From contig CALJDR010000038.1 in NCBI GenBank assembly GCA_938023515.1, positions 1 to 23,460 of the forward strand: a stretch of 23,460 nucleotides of DNA. Direction: 5' to 3'. Made by a program: the position numbers and the translations under genes. This document shows, piece by piece, positions 7,235 to 14,138 of the stretch (the first letter of the stretch is position 1; each line of letters opens with the position of its first letter). The notes beneath the pieces were generated by a model. The model was given only the letters and a program-made list of their open reading frames with translations. It did not search any database and was not told the origin of the DNA. This DNA is from an uncultured Flavobacteriales bacterium (GTDB taxonomy: Bacteria > Bacteroidota > Bacteroidia > Flavobacteriales > UBA1820).

Positions 7235-8086
7235 TTATATTTTTCGCATCATTTCGAATTGCTTTCCTCCCAGCGCTATATTTTTCGCCTGCAAAAATCC
7301 GGTTATCGATTCGCAGCCAATATCCGTATTGATGGCTTTTACAGAGTTGCATTTGTTCCATTCGAGCATCTTGTGGAGCAATAAGGAGGCGATCCCTTTC
7401 CGGCGGTAGGGTTTGTCAACCCCTATTTGGGTAATATCTCCCGAAGCTGGCTCGAACACGCAATACCCCACCAATTTTTTATCGTCAAAAGCCCCCAGGC
7501 TGATGAAGCTTTCCGGAGAGCGCCGGATAGATTCAAGGCTGTTCTGCCAGGAAGGTTCGAAATCCCAAAAAGAGGAGATCAAATGATAATTGTTTATGTC
7601 GATAGGTTTGATAACATAGGGGATATCTTTTATTTCAAAGCGAATCTTTTGGTTTTCTTGCCGGAAATAATTGAATTCGCGGGTCGTTTCAAAACCGATA
7701 TTCCGGTAAACGGAGACGGCTTTCGCGTTGTGCTGCAATACTTCCAGCAGATATTGGCCGATGCCGGCTTTCCTCAAATAGGGTATGGAGTGCTCGAAAA
7801 CCTTCGCGGCCAGTCCTTGTCCCCGGTAATCTTTTAGTGTACCTGTGCCTGTGTCGTAAGCGGTAAGGACTCCGTTGAAATTCCCGATACCGTTACAGGT
7901 AAAAGCGATGATCCGATCGCCGTCAAAGGTTGCAAATGATAAATCAGGGTCGAATCCACGCCTTTTGAGCATGGTTTGGAACTGCCTTTTGTCCAACCGG
8001 ACTTCATATTCAGCGAAAGCATGGTCGAAAGCTTCAAAAAGCGTATCGAAGCCTGTTTTTCCGAGTGGTTTTATTTCTATCCCCAA
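7235..8086 (-). CDS. Tandem GNAT-domain N-acetyltransferase
   Basis: About 283 residues with two GNAT modules. The first has the acetyl-CoA loop DYRGQGLAAK (about residues 89-98) and ends with VSVYRNIGFE. The second has the loop KPYRRKGIASLLL in its C-terminal third. These enzymes move an acetyl group from acetyl-CoA to an amine; the substrate here is unknown. Sequence similar to the family N-terminus begins right after TTG 8086 and there is no in-frame ATG nearby upstream, so a TTG start is the best choice; the exact start remains uncertain. It lies 29 nt after the phosphodiesterase gene and is probably its operon partner. It ends at the shared terminator with ftsY. Confidence 0.82.
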   Translation of the reverse strand: MGIEIKPLGKTGFDTLFEAFDHAFAEYEVRLDKRQFQTMLKRRGFDPDLSFATFDGDRIIAFTCNGIGNFNGVLTAYDTGTGTLKDYRGQGLAAKVFEHSIPYLRKAGIGQYLLEVLQHNAKAVSVYRNIGFETTREFNYFRQENQKIRFEIKDIPYVIKPIDINNYHLISSFWDFEPSWQNSLESIRRSPESFISLGAFDDKKLVGYCVFEPASGDITQIGVDKPYRRKGIASLLLHKMLEWNKCNSVKAINTDIGCESITGFLQAKNIALGGKQFEMMRKI

Positions 8087-8115
8087 TGCTGAGAACGATT
8101 GTTTAAAATCCGGAT

Positions 8116-9027
8116 TTATCTGTGCAATCCTTTTTCCCGCAGATAATCGACCATCAGTTCCGGCCGATCCGTCTGGAAGATAGTAGCCCCTTCTTTCAGG
8201 AATTTACCATACACGGCATCAGGATCTTCCAGGGCCATATCGTCGTTCATCCCGCAGAGGGAATTCCACATGGTATTCACCCAGATGCGGGCCCCGCTTT
8301 TCTGTATCTTTTTGAAGACCTCTTTCATTTCTGGGGTATATTCCTTGAAAACCACTTCGTAAGCAATCACAGGCGTGTTTTTCAGATACCCATCCAGAAT
8401 ATCTCCGGCTTTGTCGAAACGGAAGTCAATAATGGGCATATACATCATTTGTTCTCCGGGATATTGGCTCAGTATGCTTTTTATTTTGTCGGCTGAATGT
8501 CCGCTTTTGATCAATGCCTGGCGCGTCGTGCCGGTTTTCTTCAGGATATCGTGAACCTTGTCGTAGTATTGGAATCCTTTGTCCACGTTGACAATGACTT
8601 TGTCCTTGCAAAGCAACATTACTTCTTCAAAAGTCGGAACGGTGTATTCTGTGATTGTTCCATTATGGTTTTTTAGGTTCAGTTTTCGTAGGGAATCGAG
8701 AGAGTAAGAGATAACTGCCCCCTGCCCGTTTGTCGTACGGTTTACGCTTCTGTCATGCATAAGAACCAATACGCTGTCGCTGGTCATCGCCAGATCGATC
8801 TCCACAATATCGGCCCCCATTTTGATGGCACTTTCGATGCCGGGCAGCGAATTTTCCGGATAATTCCGCCAGTCGCCCCGATGCGCGGCTACTACCACAT
8901 TTTTATCTTTCGGGTCGTTCAGTGTCCTGAGGATAGCTTCCGCATTGCCCGATTGTGCAAATCCGGATTGTACAAATGTCAGTACCAGCAGGACAGGCAG
9001 ATACCAGACACGTAATAATTTTTTCAT
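8116..9027 (-). CDS. Secreted glycerophosphodiester phosphodiesterase family protein
   Basis: 303 residues with a Sec signal peptide (residues 1-25, cleavage likely after SGFAQ). The GDPD TIM-barrel signature follows: AAHRGDWRNYPENS (47-60, His49/Arg50 and Glu58/Asn59), VEIDLAMTSD (75-84, metal ligands Glu77 and Asp79) and LVLMHD (His91). The family hydrolyses glycerophosphodiesters such as glycerophosphocholine to glycerol-3-phosphate and an alcohol. Location in the periplasm is inferred from the signal peptide; no lipobox is visible. All catalytic positions are present, so it should be active. The gene is followed by the GNAT gene after 29 nt. The upstream region (9028-9180) is very AT-rich and holds only weak promoter-like matches. 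Confidence 0.9.
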   Translation of the reverse strand: MKKLLRVWYLPVLLVLTFVQSGFAQSGNAEAILRTLNDPKDKNVVVAAHRGDWRNYPENSLPGIESAIKMGADIVEIDLAMTSDSVLVLMHDRSVNRTTNGQGAVISYSLDSLRKLNLKNHNGTITEYTVPTFEEVMLLCKDKVIVNVDKGFQYYDKVHDILKKTGTTRQALIKSGHSADKIKSILSQYPGEQMMYMPIIDFRFDKAGDILDGYLKNTPVIAYEVVFKEYTPEMKEVFKKIQKSGARIWVNTMWNSLCGMNDDMALEDPDAVYGKFLKEGATIFQTDRPELMVDYLREKGLHR

Positions 9028-9180
9028 GCTATTGAGTGACTGATTGATTGTTCTATAAAAATATGTAATTTATCGTCAGGAAGCTACTTTTTTAAATATT
9101 ATTTAACCAAAGGCGTTTCTATTAGGAATTTTTTAAATGCTATTGGTTTACAGAGCTATAGGTTCCCTGGAAAACAAATA

Positions 9181-9212
9181 AAAAAGGCCGCAATTTTTAC
9201 TGCGGCCTTTTT
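9181..9212 (-). terminator. Rho-independent terminator of rny
   Basis: A 12-bp stem (9181-9192 with 9201-9212) built on GGCCGCA/TGCGGCC with an 8-nt loop, 17 nt after the rny stop. Read on the minus strand it ends in a T run. The arms are flanked by A and T on either side, so partial activity on the plus strand is possible. Confidence 0.92.
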
Positions 9213-9229
9213 TAAAAGGTTTTATTTTC

Positions 9230-10807
9230 CTATTTGGCCACGTTCACCGCGCGGGTTTCGCGGATCACGATCACCCGAACCTGTCCGGGATAGGTCATTT
9301 CATTCTGTATTTTCTGGGATATCTGGTACGATATTTCAGATGCCTGCTGATCGGAAACCTTATCGCTTTCCACAATTACGCGCAGTTCACGTCCGGCCTG
9401 GATAGCATAGGCTTTTATGACCCCATCGAAGCTCAACGCCATCTCCTCGAGTTCCCGAAGACGCTGGAGGTAGCTTTCCACCACCTGGCGGCGGGCTCCC
9501 GGACGGGCTCCCGATATGGCGTCGCATACCTGAATGATAGGGGCAAGCAGGGTCTTCATCTCGACTTCGTCGTGGTGGGAGCCGATTGCATTGCATACTT
9601 CGGGTTGTTCGCCGTATTTCTCGGCCCATTCCATACCCAGGATTGCATGTGGGGTTTCGGATTCGGTGTCGGGCACTTTTCCGATGTCGTGCAATAGTCC
9701 GGCCCGTTTGGCCAGCTTAGCGTTTAGGCCGAGTTCGGCCGCCATCGTTGCTGCCAGGTTGGCCACTTCGCGCGAGTGCTGGAGCAGGTTTTGCCCATAG
9801 GAAGAACGGTATTTCATCCGCCCGATGACTTTTATCAGTTCGGGATGCAACCCATGTATGCCCAGGTCGATCGCTGTTTTCTTGCCGGTGGAAATGATCT
9901 CGTCCTCGATCTGTTTGCGGGTTTTGGCTACGACCTCTTCGATACGGGCCGGGTGTATGCGCCCGTCGGTAACCAGTTTATGCAGAGACAGACGGGCTAT
10001 CTCCCGGCGCACAGGATCGAAGCAGGACAGGATGATCGCTTCCGGAGTGTCGTCTACGATGATTTCTACACCGGTAGCGGCTTCGAGGGCCCGGATATTG
10101 CGGCCCTCACGACCGATGATGCGGCCCTTGATATCGTCCGATTCGATGTTGAAAGTAGAGACGCTGTTTTCGATAGCATCCTCCGTAGCGGTTCGTTGGA
10201 TAGTCTGTATAACGATTTTTTTGGCTTCGTTTTTTGCCGTGAGTTTTGCCTCGTCGATGGTCTCCTGAATATGCTGCATCGCATTGGCGCGGGCCTCTTC
10301 TTTCAGGGAGTTGAAGAGTTCCTCCTTAGCCTTTTCTGCGGAATAGCCGGATATCTCTTCCAGTTTTTCCACCCGTATGTTGTGCAGCCGCTCCAGTTCT
10401 TCGTTGCGGCGCGTCAATTTTTCGGAAAGTTTCTCGTTGTCCGCAATACTTGAGTCGAGCTGGCGCTCTTTCTTCTTTTGCTCTTCTATCATTTGCGATA
10501 AACGGGCTTCTTTTTGGGTAGTCCGCTGTTCAGATTCGGCGATTTTGCGGTTTTTCTGGTTGATGATTTTTTCGTGCTCGGCTTTGAGCTCGATGAATTT
10601 TTCCTTGGCTTGTAAGATTTTATCCTTTTTTATGGATTCAGCCTCCAAATTAGCCTCTTTAATAAGAACATCAGCTTCTTTTCGCGCTTCGCTGACCATT
10701 TTGGCGGTTTCCCGCATCACGCGCCGGCGGTTGAGCAAAGTAATGCCCCATACGATCAGAGCCCCGGCTGCCGCTCCTGCGATTGAATATATTATCCAGT
10801 TTGTCAT
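9230..10807 (-). CDS. rny: Ribonuclease Y
   Basis: 525 residues, the standard RNase Y length. In order: an N-terminal membrane anchor (about residues 5-25), a long charged coiled coil (30-200), a KH domain with IIGREGRNIRALE (230-242), and an HD domain with LLHDIGKV (His373/Asp374) and GSHHDE (409-414). RNase Y is a membrane-bound endoribonuclease that starts mRNA decay. The ATG at 10807 sits only 16 nt after the oligo-U tract of the 6S-like RNA, so rny has almost no leader of its own. It is probably transcribed with the upstream zapA region, or from a promoter inside the 6S DNA. A strong terminator follows. Confidence 0.97.
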   Translation of the reverse strand: MTNWIIYSIAGAAAGALIVWGITLLNRRRVMRETAKMVSEARKEADVLIKEANLEAESIKKDKILQAKEKFIELKAEHEKIINQKNRKIAESEQRTTQKEARLSQMIEEQKKKERQLDSSIADNEKLSEKLTRRNEELERLHNIRVEKLEEISGYSAEKAKEELFNSLKEEARANAMQHIQETIDEAKLTAKNEAKKIVIQTIQRTATEDAIENSVSTFNIESDDIKGRIIGREGRNIRALEAATGVEIIVDDTPEAIILSCFDPVRREIARLSLHKLVTDGRIHPARIEEVVAKTRKQIEDEIISTGKKTAIDLGIHGLHPELIKVIGRMKYRSSYGQNLLQHSREVANLAATMAAELGLNAKLAKRAGLLHDIGKVPDTESETPHAILGMEWAEKYGEQPEVCNAIGSHHDEVEMKTLLAPIIQVCDAISGARPGARRQVVESYLQRLRELEEMALSFDGVIKAYAIQAGRELRVIVESDKVSDQQASEISYQISQKIQNEMTYPGQVRVIVIRETRAVNVAK

Positions 10808-10823
10808 GGTGTTGTAATGATAT

Positions 10824-11025
10824 AAAAAACCTGCATAAGTTCTGTGGAGTTTGTGAAAGTAAATTCTGGAAAGTCCAGGAATTGAAACCGTGATGATGAT
10901 CAGAGCCGTACTGTCGCCTTTTAAGGGCGGGCCGTTTCCGGTGTACTCCCTCTTGGCATCATCAACCTGCTTCTTTAACGAAACAATTTGTTGAATTTAC
11001 TCAAATAACTTAGAACCTATGCAGG
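10824..11025 (-). ncRNA. ssrS: 6S RNA-like noncoding RNA (SsrS)
   Basis: The non-coding gap between zapA and rny folds as 6S RNA does. A 14-bp closing helix joins 11012-11025 to 10830-10843, with only one G-U pair. A large central bubble of about 47 nt on each strand follows (10965-11011 and 10844-10890). Next comes an 8-bp helix (10957-10964 with 10891-10898) and an interrupted terminal arm with an apical CGCC/GGCG hairpin (around 10915-10929). A small hairpin (10864-10870 with 10874-10880) sits on the 3' strand of the bubble, as known for 6S. Six U residues follow the closing helix on the minus strand, which fixes orientation and 3' end. 6S RNA mimics open promoter DNA and binds the RNA polymerase holoenzyme. 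Adjacency to zapA matches the arrangement in Proteobacteria. The 5' end is uncertain by several bases. Confidence 0.8.
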
Positions 11026-11050
11026 AATATCGTTTGTAACGTCTGTTTTA

Positions 11051-11395
11051 CTATTCCTTATTTTCTGTTAAAACTTGTTCGTTTATCCGTTTCACTTCCG
11101 CGCCCAACTCGCTTTCAAGGGCTTTTAAGGCCCTTTCTGTCTCATTTTCCCGAATATCCCGGGCTGCGGATAGTTTGCTCAGATTTACAGCCAGCTGCAG
11201 AGCCACCATGGCAAGTGAATTGACACGGGTGATACCTTTCTGCGCACTTTCCAATTCGCGGATGGCATCATTGACTCTTTTAGCCGAACGGCGAATGATC
11301 TCTTCTTCGTCCGATTGGTCTTCATTCCTCGGAATCAGGATCGCGTATTTTTCATCGGCTATGAAAACATTTATTTTCAGATTTTCTTCGGCCAT
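11051..11395 (-). CDS. zapA: Cell division protein ZapA
   Basis: 114 residues. The N-terminal beta/alpha head (LKINVFIADEKYAILIPRNEDQ, residues 5-26) and EEIIRRSAKRVNDAI lead to a long helix containing NSLAMVALQLAVNLSKL (about 59-75) and a C-terminal coiled coil. This is the ZapA architecture. ZapA bundles FtsZ filaments and stabilises the Z ring. It starts 49 nt after the ZapB-like gene and its TAG stop is 25 nt before the 6S RNA. It is probably transcribed from the promoter at 11772-11803. Confidence 0.9.
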   Translation of the reverse strand: MAEENLKINVFIADEKYAILIPRNEDQSDEEEIIRRSAKRVNDAIRELESAQKGITRVNSLAMVALQLAVNLSKLSAARDIRENETERALKALESELGAEVKRINEQVLTENKE

Positions 11396-11444
11396 TTTAC
11401 GTATTCCGGTTCCGTTTTATCGGTTCATGGGACTGCGCTTCGCC

Positions 11445-11744
11445 TTAGGCCTTTTTCTGTTCGGATATAAAGGCAATACTCTTGTCTATATCCTTGATCA
11501 GGCGTGTGATCTGCTGGCGCAGGGCATCGGTATTCGAGCCTTCCCGGACACTCCCGGCCAGTTTTGCGACGCGCAATTCCTCCTGTTTTTCTTTCAAAGA
11601 TTCACTCAAACGTTCTTTCTCGGCTTTCAAAGCTTCCAATTCCTGCTTAAGTTTTAGGTTTTCATAACGCAGATACTCGGAATTTTCTCGTACAACCCGG
11701 ACTGCTTGGCTCAGCCTCTCAATTATTTCGAGATTTTTATCCAT
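11445..11744 (-). CDS. ZapB-like small coiled-coil protein
   Basis: 99 residues from ATG 11744; an in-frame TTG ten codons upstream overlaps the promoter box and is rejected. Nearly the whole chain is heptad-like and charged, for example ENLKLKQELEALKAEKERL in residues 27-45, with a second short helix at the C-terminus ending in SIAFISEQKKA. There is no signal peptide. Position directly upstream of zapA suggests a division partner like ZapB, a coiled-coil Z-ring factor. This is inferred from context and shape; the sequence itself is too low in complexity to prove homology. Confidence 0.8.
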   Translation of the reverse strand: MDKNLEIIERLSQAVRVVRENSEYLRYENLKLKQELEALKAEKERLSESLKEKQEELRVAKLAGSVREGSNTDALRQQITRLIKDIDKSIAFISEQKKA

Positions 11745-11771
11745 ACATATCTTTGCTACCACACCTAAGCA

Positions 11772-11803
11772 CAAAAGTAACCTTATCCCCCCGCATAAGC
11801 AAA
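11772..11803 (-). promoter_or_regulatory. Promoter of the zapB-like/zapA/6S/rny cluster
   Basis: On the minus strand TTTG (11803-11800), a 20-nt spacer, then TACTTTTG (11779-11772): a full match to the Bacteroidota -33/-7 consensus. The expected start is near 11765, leaving a leader of about 20 nt before ATG 11744. Confidence 0.8.
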
Positions 11804-11874
11804 TTTTTTTCGCTCTTTTTTGCGGAAACGGGCAGAAAACAGAAAAGGGATTGAAATGGAAAAGGAAAGGAGGC

Positions 11875-12561
11875 TCAGTTACTTTGCTGGATTATGCCGT
11901 ACAAAGTCATACGATAGACCAGGCAGGTGTTTGGGGGGACGACGGGATCGGTTTTTCCTTCGCTGCCAAACCCCAGGGTAGAGGGCATGATGATCCATGC
12001 TTCACCTGGATTCTCATACTGCCCGTCCGCTTCGTTCAACGTGCCCGTTTTCATGGCCCGCAGCCCATCGCTTACTCCGGTTATAACTCCTGAAATCCAG
12101 GTCGCATAAGGTTCTGTGCCGTTTTCCGTACTGTCGAATTCCGTGAGACCTTCTAAATAATAGCCGGTATAGCGGATGAGTACTTTCGTTTTTTGAGTAG
12201 GAGTGACCCCAGTCCCCTCTTTCAAATGGATGATATATACGTTTCCGCCGGTTGAAGTGGCCTTTGCTGTATCAGTCAGGGGAATATATCCTTCCGGCAA
12301 TACGGGGCTTTCCGGGCCTTCCCCTTCGTTTTCCAGGGTCATAACGGTTGTTTGGGTGATCGCCGCCCGTTCTATCGGGACAAGTTCGCCTTCCGGGGTC
12401 AGGCAGTATGTATCGAGAAAATCGGCGATCTTTTTCCGGTCTATCCCTAGCTGTTTGACCGAATTGTCAATGTTCTTTCCACAGGAACCGGCCGCAAAAA
12501 GAATAACTCCCGCAAGGAAAGCGGGAGCTATGAAACGTATGATCTTTTTGCCGAAAAACAT
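11875..12561 (-). CDS. FKBP-type peptidyl-prolyl isomerase-like lipoprotein
   Basis: 228 residues. SPII signal with lipobox AAGSC (Cys27). The C-terminal half (about residues 110-226) is an FKBP fold: VLIRYTGYYLEG, FDSTENG, VITGVSDGLRAMKTG and WIIMPSTLGFGSEG, then VPPNTCLVYRMTL. The tryptophan of the canonical FKBP 'VIxGW' pocket is replaced by Ser (GVSDG), so isomerase activity may be weak or absent. It should be anchored in the periplasm or outer membrane and may help fold exported proteins. It starts only 6 nt after the stop of another FKBP-like lipoprotein gene, so the two are one operon and may act together. The upstream half of the mature chain has no recognised domain. Confidence 0.88.
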   Translation of the reverse strand: MFFGKKIIRFIAPAFLAGVILFAAGSCGKNIDNSVKQLGIDRKKIADFLDTYCLTPEGELVPIERAAITQTTVMTLENEGEGPESPVLPEGYIPLTDTAKATSTGGNVYIIHLKEGTGVTPTQKTKVLIRYTGYYLEGLTEFDSTENGTEPYATWISGVITGVSDGLRAMKTGTLNEADGQYENPGEAWIIMPSTLGFGSEGKTDPVVPPNTCLVYRMTLYGIIQQSN

Positions 12562-12567
12562 CGGGAA

Positions 12568-13410
12568 TTATTTTTTCAGTTTTATCGTTTTATTGGCCGG
12601 CGGGGTATTCAGCCAAAGTTCGGATTGTCCTTTTCCTCCCAGGCGGATGATCTTGGCGTCGCCTGTTTCCACGACCGGGTATTTGGCAATGGAATAGAGA
12701 TCGACCAGAAATATCAATACGGAATTCGGCGGAATAGAGCTGGAAAGGACATTCCCGTAAGCAACTCTCGAAGGGATCATGATCCATCCCTGACCACCGT
12801 CTTTCCAAACATCCTGGTCGTAAGGGGGGTCCTGGGTGCCGTCCTCATTGGGTTCGGGCGTGATCGTTTCTGTTACCAGGTGGCCAGGTTCAAAATATTT
12901 CATTCCCAAACGCAGTCCGAGTATTGTATTGTCGTATAAATACAATTCACGGGGGGCGGGGGCTATTTCAAATATATTGTCATTGAGCAGCAACCCGGTG
13001 TACGTCATCAGTACGGAACAGGAATCGACAGGCCGTTCGGTCGTTACTCCGCGTTTGTTCACATATACCCACACCCCGGACTCCACATCCACCGTATCGC
13101 CGGCGCCGGTCACCAGTTTCACCGTTGCTGTATCGGCAAAAGCATGTCCTATCAATGCATCGTAAGGAACATTGTCTGTGATCTCCTGCGTACGGCGGGT
13201 ATTCCACATGTTCTGTGGGTCGTCCAGGTCTGTTTTTACCAGTTCGGGAAATTCTCCGTCGTTCACTACTTTGTAGGAGCGCATGAAAAGTTCGATACCT
13301 TCGGTGTCGGCCTCCTTAATGAAATTATACGTATCGTCCTGTGAAGAAGTTTTCAGGCAGGAAGCGAATGCCACGGCTCCGCAGAGCAATACGAGGGTTC
13401 TTTTAAACAT
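12568..13410 (-). CDS. Divergent FKBP-like lipoprotein
   Basis: 280 residues from ATG 13410; an in-frame TTG nine codons upstream would place the signal peptide inside the chain and is rejected. SPII signal MFKRTLVLLCGAVAFASC (Cys18). The C-terminal region resembles FKBP: VLMTYTGLLLND, then GWIMIPSRVAYGN, then IPPNSVLIFLVDLYSI. The 'FDS' loop (here IFE) and 'VIxGW' (here ILGLRLG) are lost, so this is probably a non-catalytic FKBP fold. It is followed after 6 nt by the second FKBP lipoprotein gene. Such pairs or clusters of periplasmic FKBP lipoproteins are common in Bacteroidales. The gap upstream (13411-13530) is AT-rich and shows only a weak TAAAATTG -7-like match. Confidence 0.85.
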   Translation of the reverse strand: MFKRTLVLLCGAVAFASCLKTSSQDDTYNFIKEADTEGIELFMRSYKVVNDGEFPELVKTDLDDPQNMWNTRRTQEITDNVPYDALIGHAFADTATVKLVTGAGDTVDVESGVWVYVNKRGVTTERPVDSCSVLMTYTGLLLNDNIFEIAPAPRELYLYDNTILGLRLGMKYFEPGHLVTETITPEPNEDGTQDPPYDQDVWKDGGQGWIMIPSRVAYGNVLSSSIPPNSVLIFLVDLYSIAKYPVVETGDAKIIRLGGKGQSELWLNTPPANKTIKLKK

Positions 13411-13530
13411 ATGGTTATGCGCGATTGAGCGATGCAATTTTAGGCAATATCTTTAAATAAAAAAACAACTTTAAGAGTTTATTGCCATTTGGCTTCGCTA
13501 CAGGGTCGTTTTTAGTATTTTTTTAGCAAA

Positions 13531-13980
13531 TTACCGGCTCAGCAGTCGCTTTACCGTGTCGGCGATGGCCTTTCCCTCCGCTTTTCCGGACAGGGCTTTG
13601 GAGGCTATGCCCATGACTTTGCCCATGTCGGCCGGGGAGGAGGCTCCGGTTTGTGCGATGATCTTCGCTATCTCTTCCTCCAGTTTTTCCGCGCTCATCT
13701 GTTCCGGTAGGTAACGCTCGATCACGGCTGCCTGTTCCAACTCCGCATCGGCCAGGTCCTGCCGGTTCTGTTCGATGTAAATGGCGGCGGATTCTTTGCG
13801 CTGTTTTACCAGTTTTTGCAGGATTTTCATTTCGGCGGCTTCGTCCAGATCGGCGTGTGCCGACGACGTTTTTTCCAACAGGATGGCCGATTTTACGGCA
13901 CGCAGGGATTCGAGCGCGACTTTGTCCTTGGATTTCATCGCCTCTTTGATCCCTTCCATTATTTTGGTTTCCAGACTCAT
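13531..13980 (-). CDS. GatB/YqeY domain-containing protein
   Basis: 149 residues matching the YqeY family along the full length: an N-terminal helical half with LRAVKSAILLEKT (residues 26-38) and LQKLVKQRKESAAIY (54-68), the central ERYLPEQMS (88-96), and the C-terminal GKVMGIASKALSGKAEG segment. The domain resembles the tRNA-binding tail of GatB. The stand-alone proteins are thought to be linked to tRNA or amidotransferase biology, but no reaction is established. ATG 13980 is preceded by a leader of about 60 nt from the promoter at 14049-14078. Confidence 0.93.
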   Translation of the reverse strand: MSLETKIMEGIKEAMKSKDKVALESLRAVKSAILLEKTSSAHADLDEAAEMKILQKLVKQRKESAAIYIEQNRQDLADAELEQAAVIERYLPEQMSAEKLEEEIAKIIAQTGASSPADMGKVMGIASKALSGKAEGKAIADTVKRLLSR

Positions 13981-14048
13981 GGTTTTAAGAGTTAGAATGT
14001 TTTTTTCATGAATTGCCCGGAATCGGCCGGGGCCGTTTTCCGTATCCC

Positions 14049-14078
14049 CAAAAGTACGAAAAATGCATGGAAATGCAA
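14049..14078 (-). promoter_or_regulatory. Promoter of the YqeY-like gene
   Basis: Minus strand: TTG (14078-14076), a 19-nt spacer, TACTTTTG (14056-14049). It fits the -33/-7 pattern with one base missing in the -33 element. The start is expected near 14042. Confidence 0.7.
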
Positions 14079-14080
14079 TA

Positions 14081-14112
14081 AAACTCTTCCCGGATTCCTT
14101 ATGGACCGGGAA
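14081..14112 (-). terminator. Probable terminator of the nitroreductase gene
   Basis: A hairpin of TTCCCGG (14087-14093) with CCGGGAA (14106-14112), extended inside by TCC/GGA after a 2-nt bulge, loop TTAT. On the minus strand it is followed by GAGTTTTATT, a short T tract. It lies 26 nt after the stop codon. Confidence 0.6.
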
Positions 14113-14138
14113 TAATTTTTAATCGGCAAAGGCGTCGG

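Noticed and set aside
9028..9180. A small gene or RNA in the AT-rich gap upstream of the phosphodiesterase
   Set aside because: No open frame of useful length and no convincing stem apart from the rny terminator; only weak -7-like matches.
11820..11874. Purine-rich tract after the FKBP operon as a terminator
   Set aside because: No stem can be drawn. On the minus strand it is only pyrimidine-rich.
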